The translations under genes and the position numbers were made by a program. This document shows positions 26,101-34,055 of a DNA stretch of 47,865 nucleotides, one piece after another. Numbering within the stretch: the stretch's first letter is position 1; every line of letters starts with the position of its first letter. The DNA is from Skermanella stibiiresistens SB22 (lineage in GTDB: Bacteria > Pseudomonadota > Alphaproteobacteria > Azospirillales > Azospirillaceae): positions 1 to 47,865 of the forward strand of contig NZ_AVFL01000040.1 in NCBI RefSeq assembly GCF_000576635.1, given 5' to 3'. A model generated the notes under the pieces. The model had not been told where the DNA came from, did not search any database, and saw only the letters and a program-made list of their open reading frames with translations.

Positions 26101-26643
26101 TCAGCCACAGTATTGGTGCAGATAGCCTTGCCGCGCCGCTTCCGCTTGCTGCAGCTTCCTGTCGCTTTCGCGCCGGGCGGAGAAGGACAGGACATATTGC
26201 TGGAGCTCGCGCGCCTGGAACGGCTTGGCCAGGAAGAACAGGCGGTCGGCCGGCGGCACGTCGCGGGTGATCTCGCGCGCGTCGACGCCGGTGAAGCCGC
26301 TGACGATGACGATGTTGATCAGCCCGTCCAGCGCCCGGATCCGCTTCGCGGCCTCCAGTCCGGAAATGCCGGGCGGCATCCGCACGTCGAGGAAGGCGGC
26401 GCCGAACGGACGCCCCGTCCGAAGCCCCTCCTTGACCAGGGCCACCGCCGGGTCGCCCTGGCGGACGCAGACCAGTTCCACCTCCGGCGCGGGCGGATCG
26501 TCGGCTTGCCCGAACAGCTGCTCCTCCAGCTCGGTCATGCGGTCGCGCCGGGGCGCCAAGTCGTCGATGACATAGCGGTAGCTGTCCAGCAGCATGGGCT
26601 CGTCGTCCGCCACCAGGACCCGGAAAGGCTCGGTCGTCGTCAT
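26101..26643 (-). CDS. Response regulator with extended receiver domain
   Basis: A 180-residue single receiver. Acidic residues D13-D14-E15, phospho-acceptor D86 in F-L-D-V-R-M-P-P-G, S/T in I-V-S-G-F-T-G and the lysine of L-A-K-P-F are all present. About 40 extra residues lie between helix 1 and strand 2 (R-D-R-M-T-E-L-E-E-Q-L-F and onward), an insertion not normal for CheY-like proteins. The start ATG overlaps the kinase stop as ATGA, so kinase and regulator are translationally coupled. The tail after the receiver is a short helical/glutamine-rich segment without a known output domain. Confidence 0.88.
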   Translation of the reverse strand: MTTTEPFRVLVADDEPMLLDSYRYVIDDLAPRRDRMTELEEQLFGQADDPPAPEVELVCVRQGDPAVALVKEGLRTGRPFGAAFLDVRMPPGISGLEAAKRIRALDGLINIVIVSGFTGVDAREITRDVPPADRLFFLAKPFQARELQQYVLSFSARRESDRKLQQAEAARQGYLHQYCG

Positions 26644-28637
26644 GCGCTTTCCTTCAGACTGTCGAAATGGAAGACCCGTTTCTTGATCGGCAAGCGGACC
26701 ACCATACGGGCTCCCCGTCCGACGCCGTCGCTTACCGCCCAGATGCCGCCGCCCATGCCGGCGAGGCTGTTGGCGCACCAATGCAGCCCAATCCCGCCGC
26801 TATGCGCCCGGCGCGTGCTGTAGCCCCGCTCGAAGATCCTGTCCAACTTGTCCTCGGGTATGCCCTGGCCATCGTCCGACACGTGCAGCTCCACCATCTC
26901 GGCACCGTCACTGCGGACCACCTCGCCACCGATCGTGATCGTTCCGCCCTCGTTTCCGCCCGCCAGGATCGCCTCCTCGGCGTTTACGATCAGGTTGCCG
27001 AACACTTGGCTCAGGACGACATGGTGACCGCGCGCGGCGGGCAGCCTCCCGACCTCGGGCCTCACCACGATCCGGATCCTCTCGCTATTCTGCAACAGTT
27101 TCGACGCCTCGTCGATCACGCGGGAGAGATCGATCGTCTCGACCTGGCGCTCGGCCCGGCTGAACCGCTCATGGTCGTAGAAGATCTGCTCGATCTGGGT
27201 CGCCTGATTGCCGATCACGCCGATATCGGCCTCGATGGTCGAGTGGCTGCTCCGCAGGCGCTCCATGCAGGCCTTCAGATACGTGACCGCCAACGCGCAG
27301 TCCTGACGGTCGGCGGTCGCCGCCTCGACCCGTCCGACGGCGATCGCCATCTTGTCGAGATGCGCCATGTCGAGCGCCCGCCCGATGTGCCACAGCTTGA
27401 TCGAGATCGGGGTCAGCGCGTTCCTGACGTTGTGGGTCATGCCGCCAACCAGCTCGGCCATGCCGGTATAGAAGCTCTGCTCGACCAGCCGCTTCCGCGT
27501 CTCGTCCAGCTGCTCCAGCGTCCGCTCGAACTCGGCGCCCAGGATGGCGATCTCGTCGGGAGCGCCCGCCGCCACGGAGGATGCCGGCGGCTGGGCTGGG
27601 CACCCACGCGCCTCCAGCACCCGCTCCATCAGGCGCGCCACCGGCTTGACGACGTTGCGGTTCAGCATGACCAGGATCGCCAGCCCGGCCGCGGCCAGCA
27701 CGGCGGCCATCAGCGCGATCACGTAGTTGACCATGCCGTTGCCGGCCTTGCTGATGCCGCGGGCGTAGCTGGTTTCGAGCACCAGGGCCGGCTCGCCTCC
27801 GATGTCGTTCAGGATGGTCCTGACCGTCAGGTGATCGTCCTCGACACTCACCATCCGACGCGGGTCCGCTTGGTCCGGCGCCAGCGAGGCCAGCTCCCCG
27901 GTCGGCTCGGGAAAAGCGTCCGCCACCGACCCGACCGTCTCGGCTGGAACGGCGGCCGCGGCACCGGTGATCCACGCGCCGGAGACGGGGGTGGCCGCGA
28001 TTGGGGCCAGCGTGAACCGGGCGTGGACCTGCCGTCCGAGACTATCGACCAAGCCGTTGTCGAGGAAGCGTCCGAGCAGCAGGAAGCCCGCCGCGCTCCC
28101 GGTGCCATCGGCGCGATGGATCGGCGCGCCGACCACCAACATCGGCCCGTTGGAGGTCATCAGCAGGCCGGCGGGCACCTCGTCGGCGCCGTCCTCCTTG
28201 GGTGCCAGCAGGTCCATCCGACCGGCGTCCAGCCGGTCCGTCGGCAGTTCCGGTAGCGTTATCCTCTCGCCCGACGCGAGGTCGCGGGCCTCGCCCCAGA
28301 CGACCGTTCCGTCGAACCGGACGAAGTACATCAGGTTGACCTTGATGCCCTGGAAACTCTGGAGCATCAGGTTCTCGCTGATGAACTCCTCGACCCGCTC
28401 GCCCCGCATGAAGGCGTAGCTGCTGTCCCAGGTCGCCCAATCCATCGCCGAGGCCCGCAGATGGCCCAGATTGTTCGACACGGCGTCGACCGCGCGGTCG
28501 GCGTTGCGCGCGGCGAGCGAACTTTCGATCGACCGGAACTCCTTCCCGACCAGCAGGTGCAGGATCAGCGCGTTGCCGACCAGCATCGCGAGGGCGGCGG
28601 CCGACAGGATGATGACGACACGGTGGATCAAGCGCAT
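26640..28637 (-). CDS. CHASE4 sensor histidine kinase
   Basis: A 665-residue kinase. The start MRLIHRVVI was chosen because membrane segment 1 follows directly and the start overlaps the upstream gene by 10 nt. A CHASE4-type periplasmic domain (D-W-A-T-W-D-S-S-Y-A-F, then F-V-R-F-D-G-T-V-V-W-G) precedes membrane segment 2 and a HAMP-like linker. The phospho-histidine box is G-G-M-T-H-N-V-R-N-A-L-T-P-I, and the ATPase domain has N-L-I-V-N-A-E-E-A-I, D-D-G-Q-G-I-P and G-G-I-G-L-H. It is coupled to the downstream regulator by a 4-nt overlap and encoded after the transporter-HEAT-cNMP fusion, suggesting one signalling unit. Confidence 0.9.
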   Translation of the reverse strand: MRLIHRVVIILSAAALAMLVGNALILHLLVGKEFRSIESSLAARNADRAVDAVSNNLGHLRASAMDWATWDSSYAFMRGERVEEFISENLMLQSFQGIKVNLMYFVRFDGTVVWGEARDLASGERITLPELPTDRLDAGRMDLLAPKEDGADEVPAGLLMTSNGPMLVVGAPIHRADGTGSAAGFLLLGRFLDNGLVDSLGRQVHARFTLAPIAATPVSGAWITGAAAAVPAETVGSVADAFPEPTGELASLAPDQADPRRMVSVEDDHLTVRTILNDIGGEPALVLETSYARGISKAGNGMVNYVIALMAAVLAAAGLAILVMLNRNVVKPVARLMERVLEARGCPAQPPASSVAAGAPDEIAILGAEFERTLEQLDETRKRLVEQSFYTGMAELVGGMTHNVRNALTPISIKLWHIGRALDMAHLDKMAIAVGRVEAATADRQDCALAVTYLKACMERLRSSHSTIEADIGVIGNQATQIEQIFYDHERFSRAERQVETIDLSRVIDEASKLLQNSERIRIVVRPEVGRLPAARGHHVVLSQVFGNLIVNAEEAILAGGNEGGTITIGGEVVRSDGAEMVELHVSDDGQGIPEDKLDRIFERGYSTRRAHSGGIGLHWCANSLAGMGGGIWAVSDGVGRGARMVVRLPIKKRVFHFDSLKESA

Positions 28638-31348
28638 TCGTCGGCACTCCCCAGCCCATTGACGGCGGCACCGTCGCTTAAGGGAAGCAGGAACGGGACA
28701 GGCCCCGTCCGGGTCTTGCGGCCCGCCGTCTGTTCGGCAAGCCGGCCGTAGAGGCGGGCCAGACGACGCTGCCAGTCCGCCAGCACCTGCGGCAAGACCA
28801 TCGGATGCTCCGCCACCAAGTCGGCGATCAGCGCCCGGTGGAACCGCAGGACGACCATGTCGGTCAAAGCCACCCCGCCCAGCGCGTGGCGCGCGTCCTC
28901 CAGGAAGGCGGTCTCGCCGAAGGCGGACCCGGCGCCGACCCGATCGACGGCGACGCCGTCGATGCTCAGCTCGGCCGTTCCGGCGCGGATCACCGAGAAG
29001 TAGCGGACAGGGTCGCCCGCCTCGAACAATGTCGCTCCGGCGGCGGGTGTCGTGGTGTCGGCCCGTTCCGCCAGGAACGCCACCTCCTCCAGTGTCAGGG
29101 CCTGGAACAGCGGAAGCGACTTCAGGAATAGGATCAGGTCGAGCATGGCGTGGTCTCCGGCGGTGGACGCCGTTTCGGTTTCGTCGAGCAGGCGGGCGGC
29201 GAGCAGCCGGGTCCAGCGATCTCCGGAGGCCGCCTTCAGCAGCGCGCCGGCCAATTGTTCGCCCACGGTGTGATCGGCGTCCCGCGCCACGGGCGGCGGA
29301 CCGCCGACCGGCGGGACATCGTTCGAGGCCGCCTCCAGCAGCGCCAGCACCGGCCGGATGAAGCGGCCGGTCGGCAGGCTGGACAGCGCCTCGATCGCGT
29401 CGGCGCGGACCCGTTGGTCGGAGGAATGGGCGAGGCTGTAGAGCAGCCTGATGTCGCGCTGGTTGCCCAAGGCGGCCTTGACCAGCAGCACGCGCCAGAT
29501 GATGCGGTGATTGCTGGCTCGGATGGCGGCGGCCATGACGTCGACCAAGTTGTTCGAACCGATGAGGACGCCGCGCACCGCCGCCAGCCCATGGAGATTG
29601 TGGTGAGCCTGCCGGTAGAGCGGTTTGAGGTGATCCAGCAGGACGCGCTGGGCGCGCCGCGTCCCGATGGCGCCCAACGCCAGCACGGCGGCGTTGGCGA
29701 CCTCCGGCCGGGGGGAGGCCAGCCTCGGGGCTATCTCCGGTATGGCGGTGTCGCCACATCGGCCCAGGGCCTCCGCCGCGTTCTGCCGGGCTTCCGCCGA
29801 ACCCTGCTCCAACCCCCGCGCCAGCGCCCGCAGGTCGCGCACCGGATCGATCGCGACGATGGCGCCCATGGAGGGCCCATCGGACGCGGAAGCCGGGTCG
29901 GCCGAGCCGGCCTCCGCCCAGGCGGGGACGAGGTCCGGCGCGAACTTGACCGCCAAGTCGACCGCGTGGCGGCGGACTTGGGGATCGGCATGGGCGTGCA
30001 GCGCCACGATGTCGGCGCGCGAGAAACGTGGGATACCCTCCCGGCGTCCGCCGTTGGAGGTGACGATGGCGCGGCGCCTCAAGCTCATCAGCAGGCTGGG
30101 CAGGAACCTGAGCCCGACCATCGCGGAGACGCAGGCGAACAGCGCCGCGATGGCGATGGTCACCAGCAGCACGGTGCGCGGTTCGGCCCAACCCTGCAAC
30201 CACAGCAGCCCGACGCCGGACAGCGCGATGCCAGCGGGGTAGATCGCACCCTCCACCAGCATGCGGACCTGCGCCAGGACACGGTAGGGAATCGCCGCGT
30301 AGTTCAGCGTCTTGACCGGTTCGAAGATCGCGTTGGAGACGGCATTGGCGTTCATGTGCATCAGGACGGCCGCCGGCAGTCCCCAAGCCATCAACAGGCC
30401 CAGCAAACTGAGCAGGCTGGTCATGGGAAAGATCATGTTGCGCAGCAGCGGGCTTCCCCGCTCCAGCACCATCCGGCCGAATAGCGCCAGGATGACCAGC
30501 TCCGCCGCCTGCTGGGCCGAATAGACGATCGCCAGGAACCCGGCCAGCTCGTCCTCGTTGGGATAAGCCTCGGAATAAACCGTCATCGCCAGGTAGTCCT
30601 GAAGGCAGAACAGCGCCGACATCAGCAGGATGCCGGCGCAGATGGCGCCGACCAGCGGGAACGAGCGGATGGTGCCGGCCAGCCCGCGCAAGGCGTCGAG
30701 CACCCCGCCCTCCTCATCGTCCTCATCCTCGCCCTCGCCGATGCGGCTGAGCCGCCGGCCGATCCTGAGGCATTGCAGGAACGCGAGGCCGAACAGCGCG
30801 GCCGAGACCAGGAGCAGCGTCTGGGTCGCGATGTACTGCGACAGCATCGACGTCAGCAGGCCGCCGCCGACGCCACCAGCGCCGAACGCCATGGCGAGTT
30901 GCGCGGCGTGGCGCTTCATGTCGAGCGTCGTCAGGTATTCCGAGGCGAGCAGCCAGAACAGGGTGTCGTAGAGGATTTCCAGGCTATAGGCCGCGACATA
31001 GGCGGCATGGTTGGCGCCGGGGACATCGGCGGCCACCATGGCCCACAACACCGCGCCCAGCAGGGCCGAGGCGACGCACAGCCCGGCGGAGACCTGGAGC
31101 GTCAGCCAGCGCGACAGCACCGCCGATACGCCGGACGCCAGCGGGATGGAGACCGCCGCGAGCATGATGTAGAACACCGGCATCGAGTCGCTGCCCTCCT
31201 TGGCGAGGAAGAGGGCGGCACTGCTCGTCGTCAGGATCAGGATGCCACCGGACGCCAGCGCGCCCAGCATGGCCAGTTCGACCACGCAGGGCGGTAGGCT
31301 GAGATACCGCCTCAGCAGGAGCGGCAGGGGCGCTGGCGCCGTGACCAT
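28628..31348 (-). CDS. Transporter-like membrane protein fused to HEAT repeats and a cNMP-binding domain
   Basis: A 906-residue protein. Residues ~1-425 are a twelve-segment MFS/ATP-ADP-translocase-like membrane region with a charged acidic loop (G-E-G-E-D-E-D-D-E-E-G-G) near the middle. Residues ~440-690 are HEAT-type helical repeats (for example R-Q-N-A-A-E-A-L-G-R-C-G-D and V-A-N-A-A-V-L-A-L-G-A-I-G). Residues ~737-865 form a cyclic-nucleotide-binding domain with the phosphate-binding cassette G-S-A-F-G-E-T-A-F-L-E-D-A-R-H-A. The end overlaps the histidine kinase start by 10 nt. A membrane sensor or scaffold regulated by cAMP/cGMP is as likely as true transport. The substrate is unknown. 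Confidence 0.85.
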   Translation of the reverse strand: MVTAPAPLPLLLRRYLSLPPCVVELAMLGALASGGILILTTSSAALFLAKEGSDSMPVFYIMLAAVSIPLASGVSAVLSRWLTLQVSAGLCVASALLGAVLWAMVAADVPGANHAAYVAAYSLEILYDTLFWLLASEYLTTLDMKRHAAQLAMAFGAGGVGGGLLTSMLSQYIATQTLLLVSAALFGLAFLQCLRIGRRLSRIGEGEDEDDEEGGVLDALRGLAGTIRSFPLVGAICAGILLMSALFCLQDYLAMTVYSEAYPNEDELAGFLAIVYSAQQAAELVILALFGRMVLERGSPLLRNMIFPMTSLLSLLGLLMAWGLPAAVLMHMNANAVSNAIFEPVKTLNYAAIPYRVLAQVRMLVEGAIYPAGIALSGVGLLWLQGWAEPRTVLLVTIAIAALFACVSAMVGLRFLPSLLMSLRRRAIVTSNGGRREGIPRFSRADIVALHAHADPQVRRHAVDLAVKFAPDLVPAWAEAGSADPASASDGPSMGAIVAIDPVRDLRALARGLEQGSAEARQNAAEALGRCGDTAIPEIAPRLASPRPEVANAAVLALGAIGTRRAQRVLLDHLKPLYRQAHHNLHGLAAVRGVLIGSNNLVDVMAAAIRASNHRIIWRVLLVKAALGNQRDIRLLYSLAHSSDQRVRADAIEALSSLPTGRFIRPVLALLEAASNDVPPVGGPPPVARDADHTVGEQLAGALLKAASGDRWTRLLAARLLDETETASTAGDHAMLDLILFLKSLPLFQALTLEEVAFLAERADTTTPAAGATLFEAGDPVRYFSVIRAGTAELSIDGVAVDRVGAGSAFGETAFLEDARHALGGVALTDMVVLRFHRALIADLVAEHPMVLPQVLADWQRRLARLYGRLAEQTAGRKTRTGPVPFLLPLSDGAAVNGLGSADECA

Positions 31349-31369
31349 TCCCGATCCCCGCCGCGCGGG

Positions 31370-31978
31370 CTAGAACGGCAGCGCCATGGCATCCATCGCG
31401 GGGTGCCCCGCGGCGTCCCGCCGGACGGCGTCGGCCGCGAAATCGCCGACGATACCCAGGGCCAGATAGCGGTTCCGCAGCGCTGGCGGCAGGGTCGAGA
31501 AGCTCCGGACCATGCGCCGGCAGCCCGCCGTACCGCAGGCGCACTCCATGTCCTCGTCGGGATGTTCCTGGTGGGTCGAGTAGTCGTAGGTCAGTTCCTC
31601 GTTCGCCTCGATGTCGTACAGGGCGATCATCGAGAAGCCGTCAGGCCTGACCCGCAAGCCGCAATTGGGCTCGCAGCTGTGGTTGGTGAAGTCGTCGGGA
31701 CCGCCATAGGGCGGGATGAACAGGTCGGCTCCGACCTGGAAGATGTCCGCGTGGGTGAAACCAGCCGCGATGATGCCCTCGCGGCTCATCGCCCTCGCCA
31801 AGTAATCCGGATCGGTGACGCTCAGGACGACCGAGCCGGCGCTGACGGGTCGCGAGGTGAACAGACCCAATCCCGCCGCCTCGGAAGGTGCCACGAAAAC
31901 GTACAGGTACTGGGATAGTTTCCGCTGTGGTTTCCAGGTCGTGGCATCCTGCCACTCCATCGCATCAATCGCGTCCAT
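31370..31978 (-). CDS. SET-domain protein (putative protein-lysine methyltransferase)
   Basis: A 202-residue protein. Core SET motifs are G-L-G-L-F-T (entry), F-T-N-H-S-C-E-P-N-C (97-106) and E-E-L-T-Y-D-Y (127-133), followed by a post-SET-like cysteine cluster C146-x-C148-x4-C153. The conserved N-H-S-C pocket and catalytic-type tyrosines are intact, so methyl transfer from SAM to a lysine is plausible. The target is unknown. It lies 21 nt upstream of the transporter-HEAT-cNMP gene and could be the first gene of that operon. Three closely spaced ATGs make the exact start uncertain by a few residues. Confidence 0.85.
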   Translation of the reverse strand: MDAIDAMEWQDATTWKPQRKLSQYLYVFVAPSEAAGLGLFTSRPVSAGSVVLSVTDPDYLARAMSREGIIAAGFTHADIFQVGADLFIPPYGGPDDFTNHSCEPNCGLRVRPDGFSMIALYDIEANEELTYDYSTHQEHPDEDMECACGTAGCRRMVRSFSTLPPALRNRYLALGIVGDFAADAVRRDAAGHPAMDAMALPF

Positions 31979-32068
31979 CGCCCACCCAAATTCAAGCGCC
32001 AGGTGCGCCCAAGGTGGCCCGCCATCATTAATTATGAGTTAACTAACTAACCGGTTAACCACATCGAA

Positions 32069-32251
32069 TCAGGGTCGCCGGGCATCCAGAGCCATTCGGA
32101 ACGGCCATCCCAGACCATGGAGGAGCGCCACGAGGCACACCACCACGGGGGCCAATGGGCTGTCCTCGTGCATCACGAAGCCAGTTTCCATCACAGAAAC
32201 CGCCGCGACGATGAGATACAGACAGACGAGCATCCAAAAGGTTGACGGCAT
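32069..32251 (-). CDS. Small membrane protein (60 aa)
   Basis: The ATG at 32251 is preceded by GGAGG at a good distance (about 7 nt). The chain has two probable membrane segments: F-W-M-L-V-C-L-Y-L-I-V-A-A-V-S-V, and P-V-V-V-C-L-V-A-L-L-H-G-L-G-W-P-F. A short acidic loop (H-E-D-S) lies between them. I do not recognise a family. It lies between the SET gene and the terminator of the PhnA-like gene, all on the minus strand. Confidence 0.6.
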   Translation of the reverse strand: MPSTFWMLVCLYLIVAAVSVMETGFVMHEDSPLAPVVVCLVALLHGLGWPFRMALDARRP

Positions 32252-32316
32252 GACGCGGACCTCCGAGCTGGTGGATGCCCAATCATGACGCCAAAGTATT
32301 AATACAAACAAACCAT

Positions 32317-32353
32317 AAAAAAAGGGAGCCGCCGGATGGTCCGGTCGGCTCCC
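32317..32353 (-). terminator. Rho-independent terminator of the PhnA-like gene
   Basis: On the minus strand a GGGAGCCG...CGGCTCCC hairpin, extended by CCGGA/TCCGG with a small asymmetry, is followed by seven T residues. It lies 24 nt after the stop codon at 32377. Confidence 0.85.
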
Positions 32354-32376
32354 GAAGCTCGATCAGTCGGACGCCA

Positions 32377-33327
32377 TTAGATGGCGTTCAGTTCCTCGCG
32401 GCGGCGGGTGCCGGAGGCGCCGCCGATGGCCGAGGCGATGGCGCCGAGCAACAGGGCACCGAAGCCCCATAGCGACGCGGAGGTCAAGGCGCTGGCCGCC
32501 GTGTCCGCCGCTTGGCGGGCGGTGGCCTCCGCCTGCTGGGCGGTCTGCTCCGCCTGCTGGCGAAGCTGGTCGACCCGGGCGCGGGCCTCGTCCTCGCTGA
32601 TGCCGGCCTGCTGGCTGACGATCTGGATCGCGCGCTGCTGCGCCTGCTCACCTTCCGGTCCACCCTGGATGACGCGGGGAGCCAGCGACGCGAGTTCACT
32701 TTGCGCCGCCTCGGGGCTTTGACCGGTCTGGTCGGCCGGACGCATCAGATCCTGGACGCGCTGCTGGATCTGGTCGGGCGACAGGCCGCTGGCGTTGGCG
32801 ACCTGGGGAACCGCGTCGGCCACCGTGCTGGTGATCCCCGAAACAGCGTTGCCAACGACATTGAAGGCGCCGCCGATGATGCCGCCGATGGCGGAGGTCA
32901 GAAGCCAGAAGCTGACCACCAGGGCCAGGGCCCAAGTCAGCAGGCCATGCAGTACGCCGTCGGTCTTCTCGAAGGCGCCAGCCAGACGGGCGGCGACGTA
33001 ACCGCCGATGATCAGCGCCACCAAGTAGGTCACCGCCCACCAGACGACGGCCGTGGTGCCCATCGTGCTGGCCTCGGGGGAACCGCCCGGTCCCTGCGCG
33101 GGATCGATCGTGGTCAACCCCAGTCCCAAGCCCAGCATGCTGAGCAGGAGCTGGACCGCCACCACCATCAGGGTTCCGCCGATCACGGCGCCCCAGGAGA
33201 TCCTGCGGTAGAGGCCCGGTTGGACCGAAACCGTGTCGGCGCCCAAACCCCTCCGCGCGCCAACACCATTTGATGAGCCAGTGGAGGGATCATAGACGCC
33301 CTCTCTCAACGGCCGATGTCCTGTCAT
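32377..33327 (-). CDS. PhnA-like membrane protein
   Basis: A 316-residue protein. The start at 33327 was chosen because GAGGA lies about 8 nt upstream. Longer in-frame starts run through the promoter region. The N-terminal ~40 residues are cytosolic and basic. Membrane segments are at about 48-72, 95-120 and 125-150. A long soluble, Gln/Ala-rich helical region (about 165-280, repeats such as Q-Q-A-E-Q-T-A-Q-Q-A-E-A-T-A-R) may form a coiled coil. A last membrane segment is near the C-terminus. Proteins with this layout are annotated PhnA-like in related bacteria without a proven role. It is divergent from the cold-shock gene. Confidence 0.7.
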   Translation of the reverse strand: MTGHRPLREGVYDPSTGSSNGVGARRGLGADTVSVQPGLYRRISWGAVIGGTLMVVAVQLLLSMLGLGLGLTTIDPAQGPGGSPEASTMGTTAVVWWAVTYLVALIIGGYVAARLAGAFEKTDGVLHGLLTWALALVVSFWLLTSAIGGIIGGAFNVVGNAVSGITSTVADAVPQVANASGLSPDQIQQRVQDLMRPADQTGQSPEAAQSELASLAPRVIQGGPEGEQAQQRAIQIVSQQAGISEDEARARVDQLRQQAEQTAQQAEATARQAADTAASALTSASLWGFGALLLGAIASAIGGASGTRRREELNAI

Positions 33328-33561
33328 GCGATTTTTCCTCGGCTCTTCGATAAATTTGGGGATCGATGTTTCACGATCCATCGTGGCCAACAAACAAGCG
33401 GCGAGACAGAAGGTTACGGATGCACGGTAGGGCTGCAAAAAAGATTGGCGAGAAGGTATACCACCGTCGCGCGCGCCGTTCGTGACATTTGCGGCTTGCA
33501 ACGAGCCGTGAGGCGGGACAGGGTTGGGATGATTCATAATACGGTCAGGGAGACCAAAAAA
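33328..33561. promoter_or_regulatory. Divergent promoter region of PhnA-like and cold-shock genes
   Basis: 234 nt between divergent starts. It presumably includes a leader for the cold-shock mRNA. No clear -35/-10 boxes or cold-box could be assigned by eye. Confidence 0.35.
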
Positions 33562-33771
33562 ATGCCGACTGGTACCGTCAAGTGGTTCAACGCCACGAAA
33601 GGGTATGGCTTCATCCAGCCCGATCAGGGTGGACCCGACGTCTTCGTCCACATCTCCGCCGTCGAGCGCTCGGGCATGAGCGGTCTCAACGATGGTGACA
33701 ACGTCAGCTTCGATCTCGAGAACGACCCCCGCAAAGGCAAGACCTCGGCCGTCAACCTCAAGCGGGTCTGA
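33562..33771 (+). CDS. Cold-shock domain protein (CspA family)
   Basis: A 69-residue single cold-shock domain that binds single-stranded RNA/DNA. Both RNA-binding motifs are intact: K-G-Y-G-F-I (RNP1 form of K-G-F-G-F-I) and V-F-V-H-I-S (RNP2). The start is W-F-N-A-T-K type. An AGGGAG ribosome site precedes the ATG. It probably acts as an RNA chaperone. It is transcribed alone. Confidence 0.95.
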   Translation: MPTGTVKWFNATKGYGFIQPDQGGPDVFVHISAVERSGMSGLNDGDNVSFDLENDPRKGKTSAVNLKRV

Positions 33772-33959
33772 CCAAAGCCAAGGGGTCGGAAGGAAGGATC
33801 GACAAGGACCAGAGGGCGGCCGGGAGGTTCCGTGATAACGGGACTGGATTGGCTGCCTTCATCCTCGCCGCCCATTTCCGGGTGGCGCCCGCTCCAACCT
33901 CCGCCCAGCGGGGTCATTCCGGCCCCGCCGCGTCCGACCCCGGATACGGCAACGCCCCG

Positions 33960-33991
33960 GCCGGGAGCGTCGATCCCTCGACCCTCCCGGC
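33960..33991. terminator. Strong hairpin between convergent cold-shock and SLC13 genes
   Basis: GCCGGGAG (33960-33967) pairs with CTCCCGGC (33984-33991). Inside, after one mismatch, GTCGA (33969-33973) pairs with TCGAC (33978-33982) around a TCCC loop. No T-run on either side. It may serve as a bidirectional transcript end. Confidence 0.45.
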
Positions 33992-34055
33992 GCGGGCGTC
34001 GTGCTGCCAGAATCAGGGGAGCCGATCACATCGGCTCTGTCACATCGGCGCCCTG

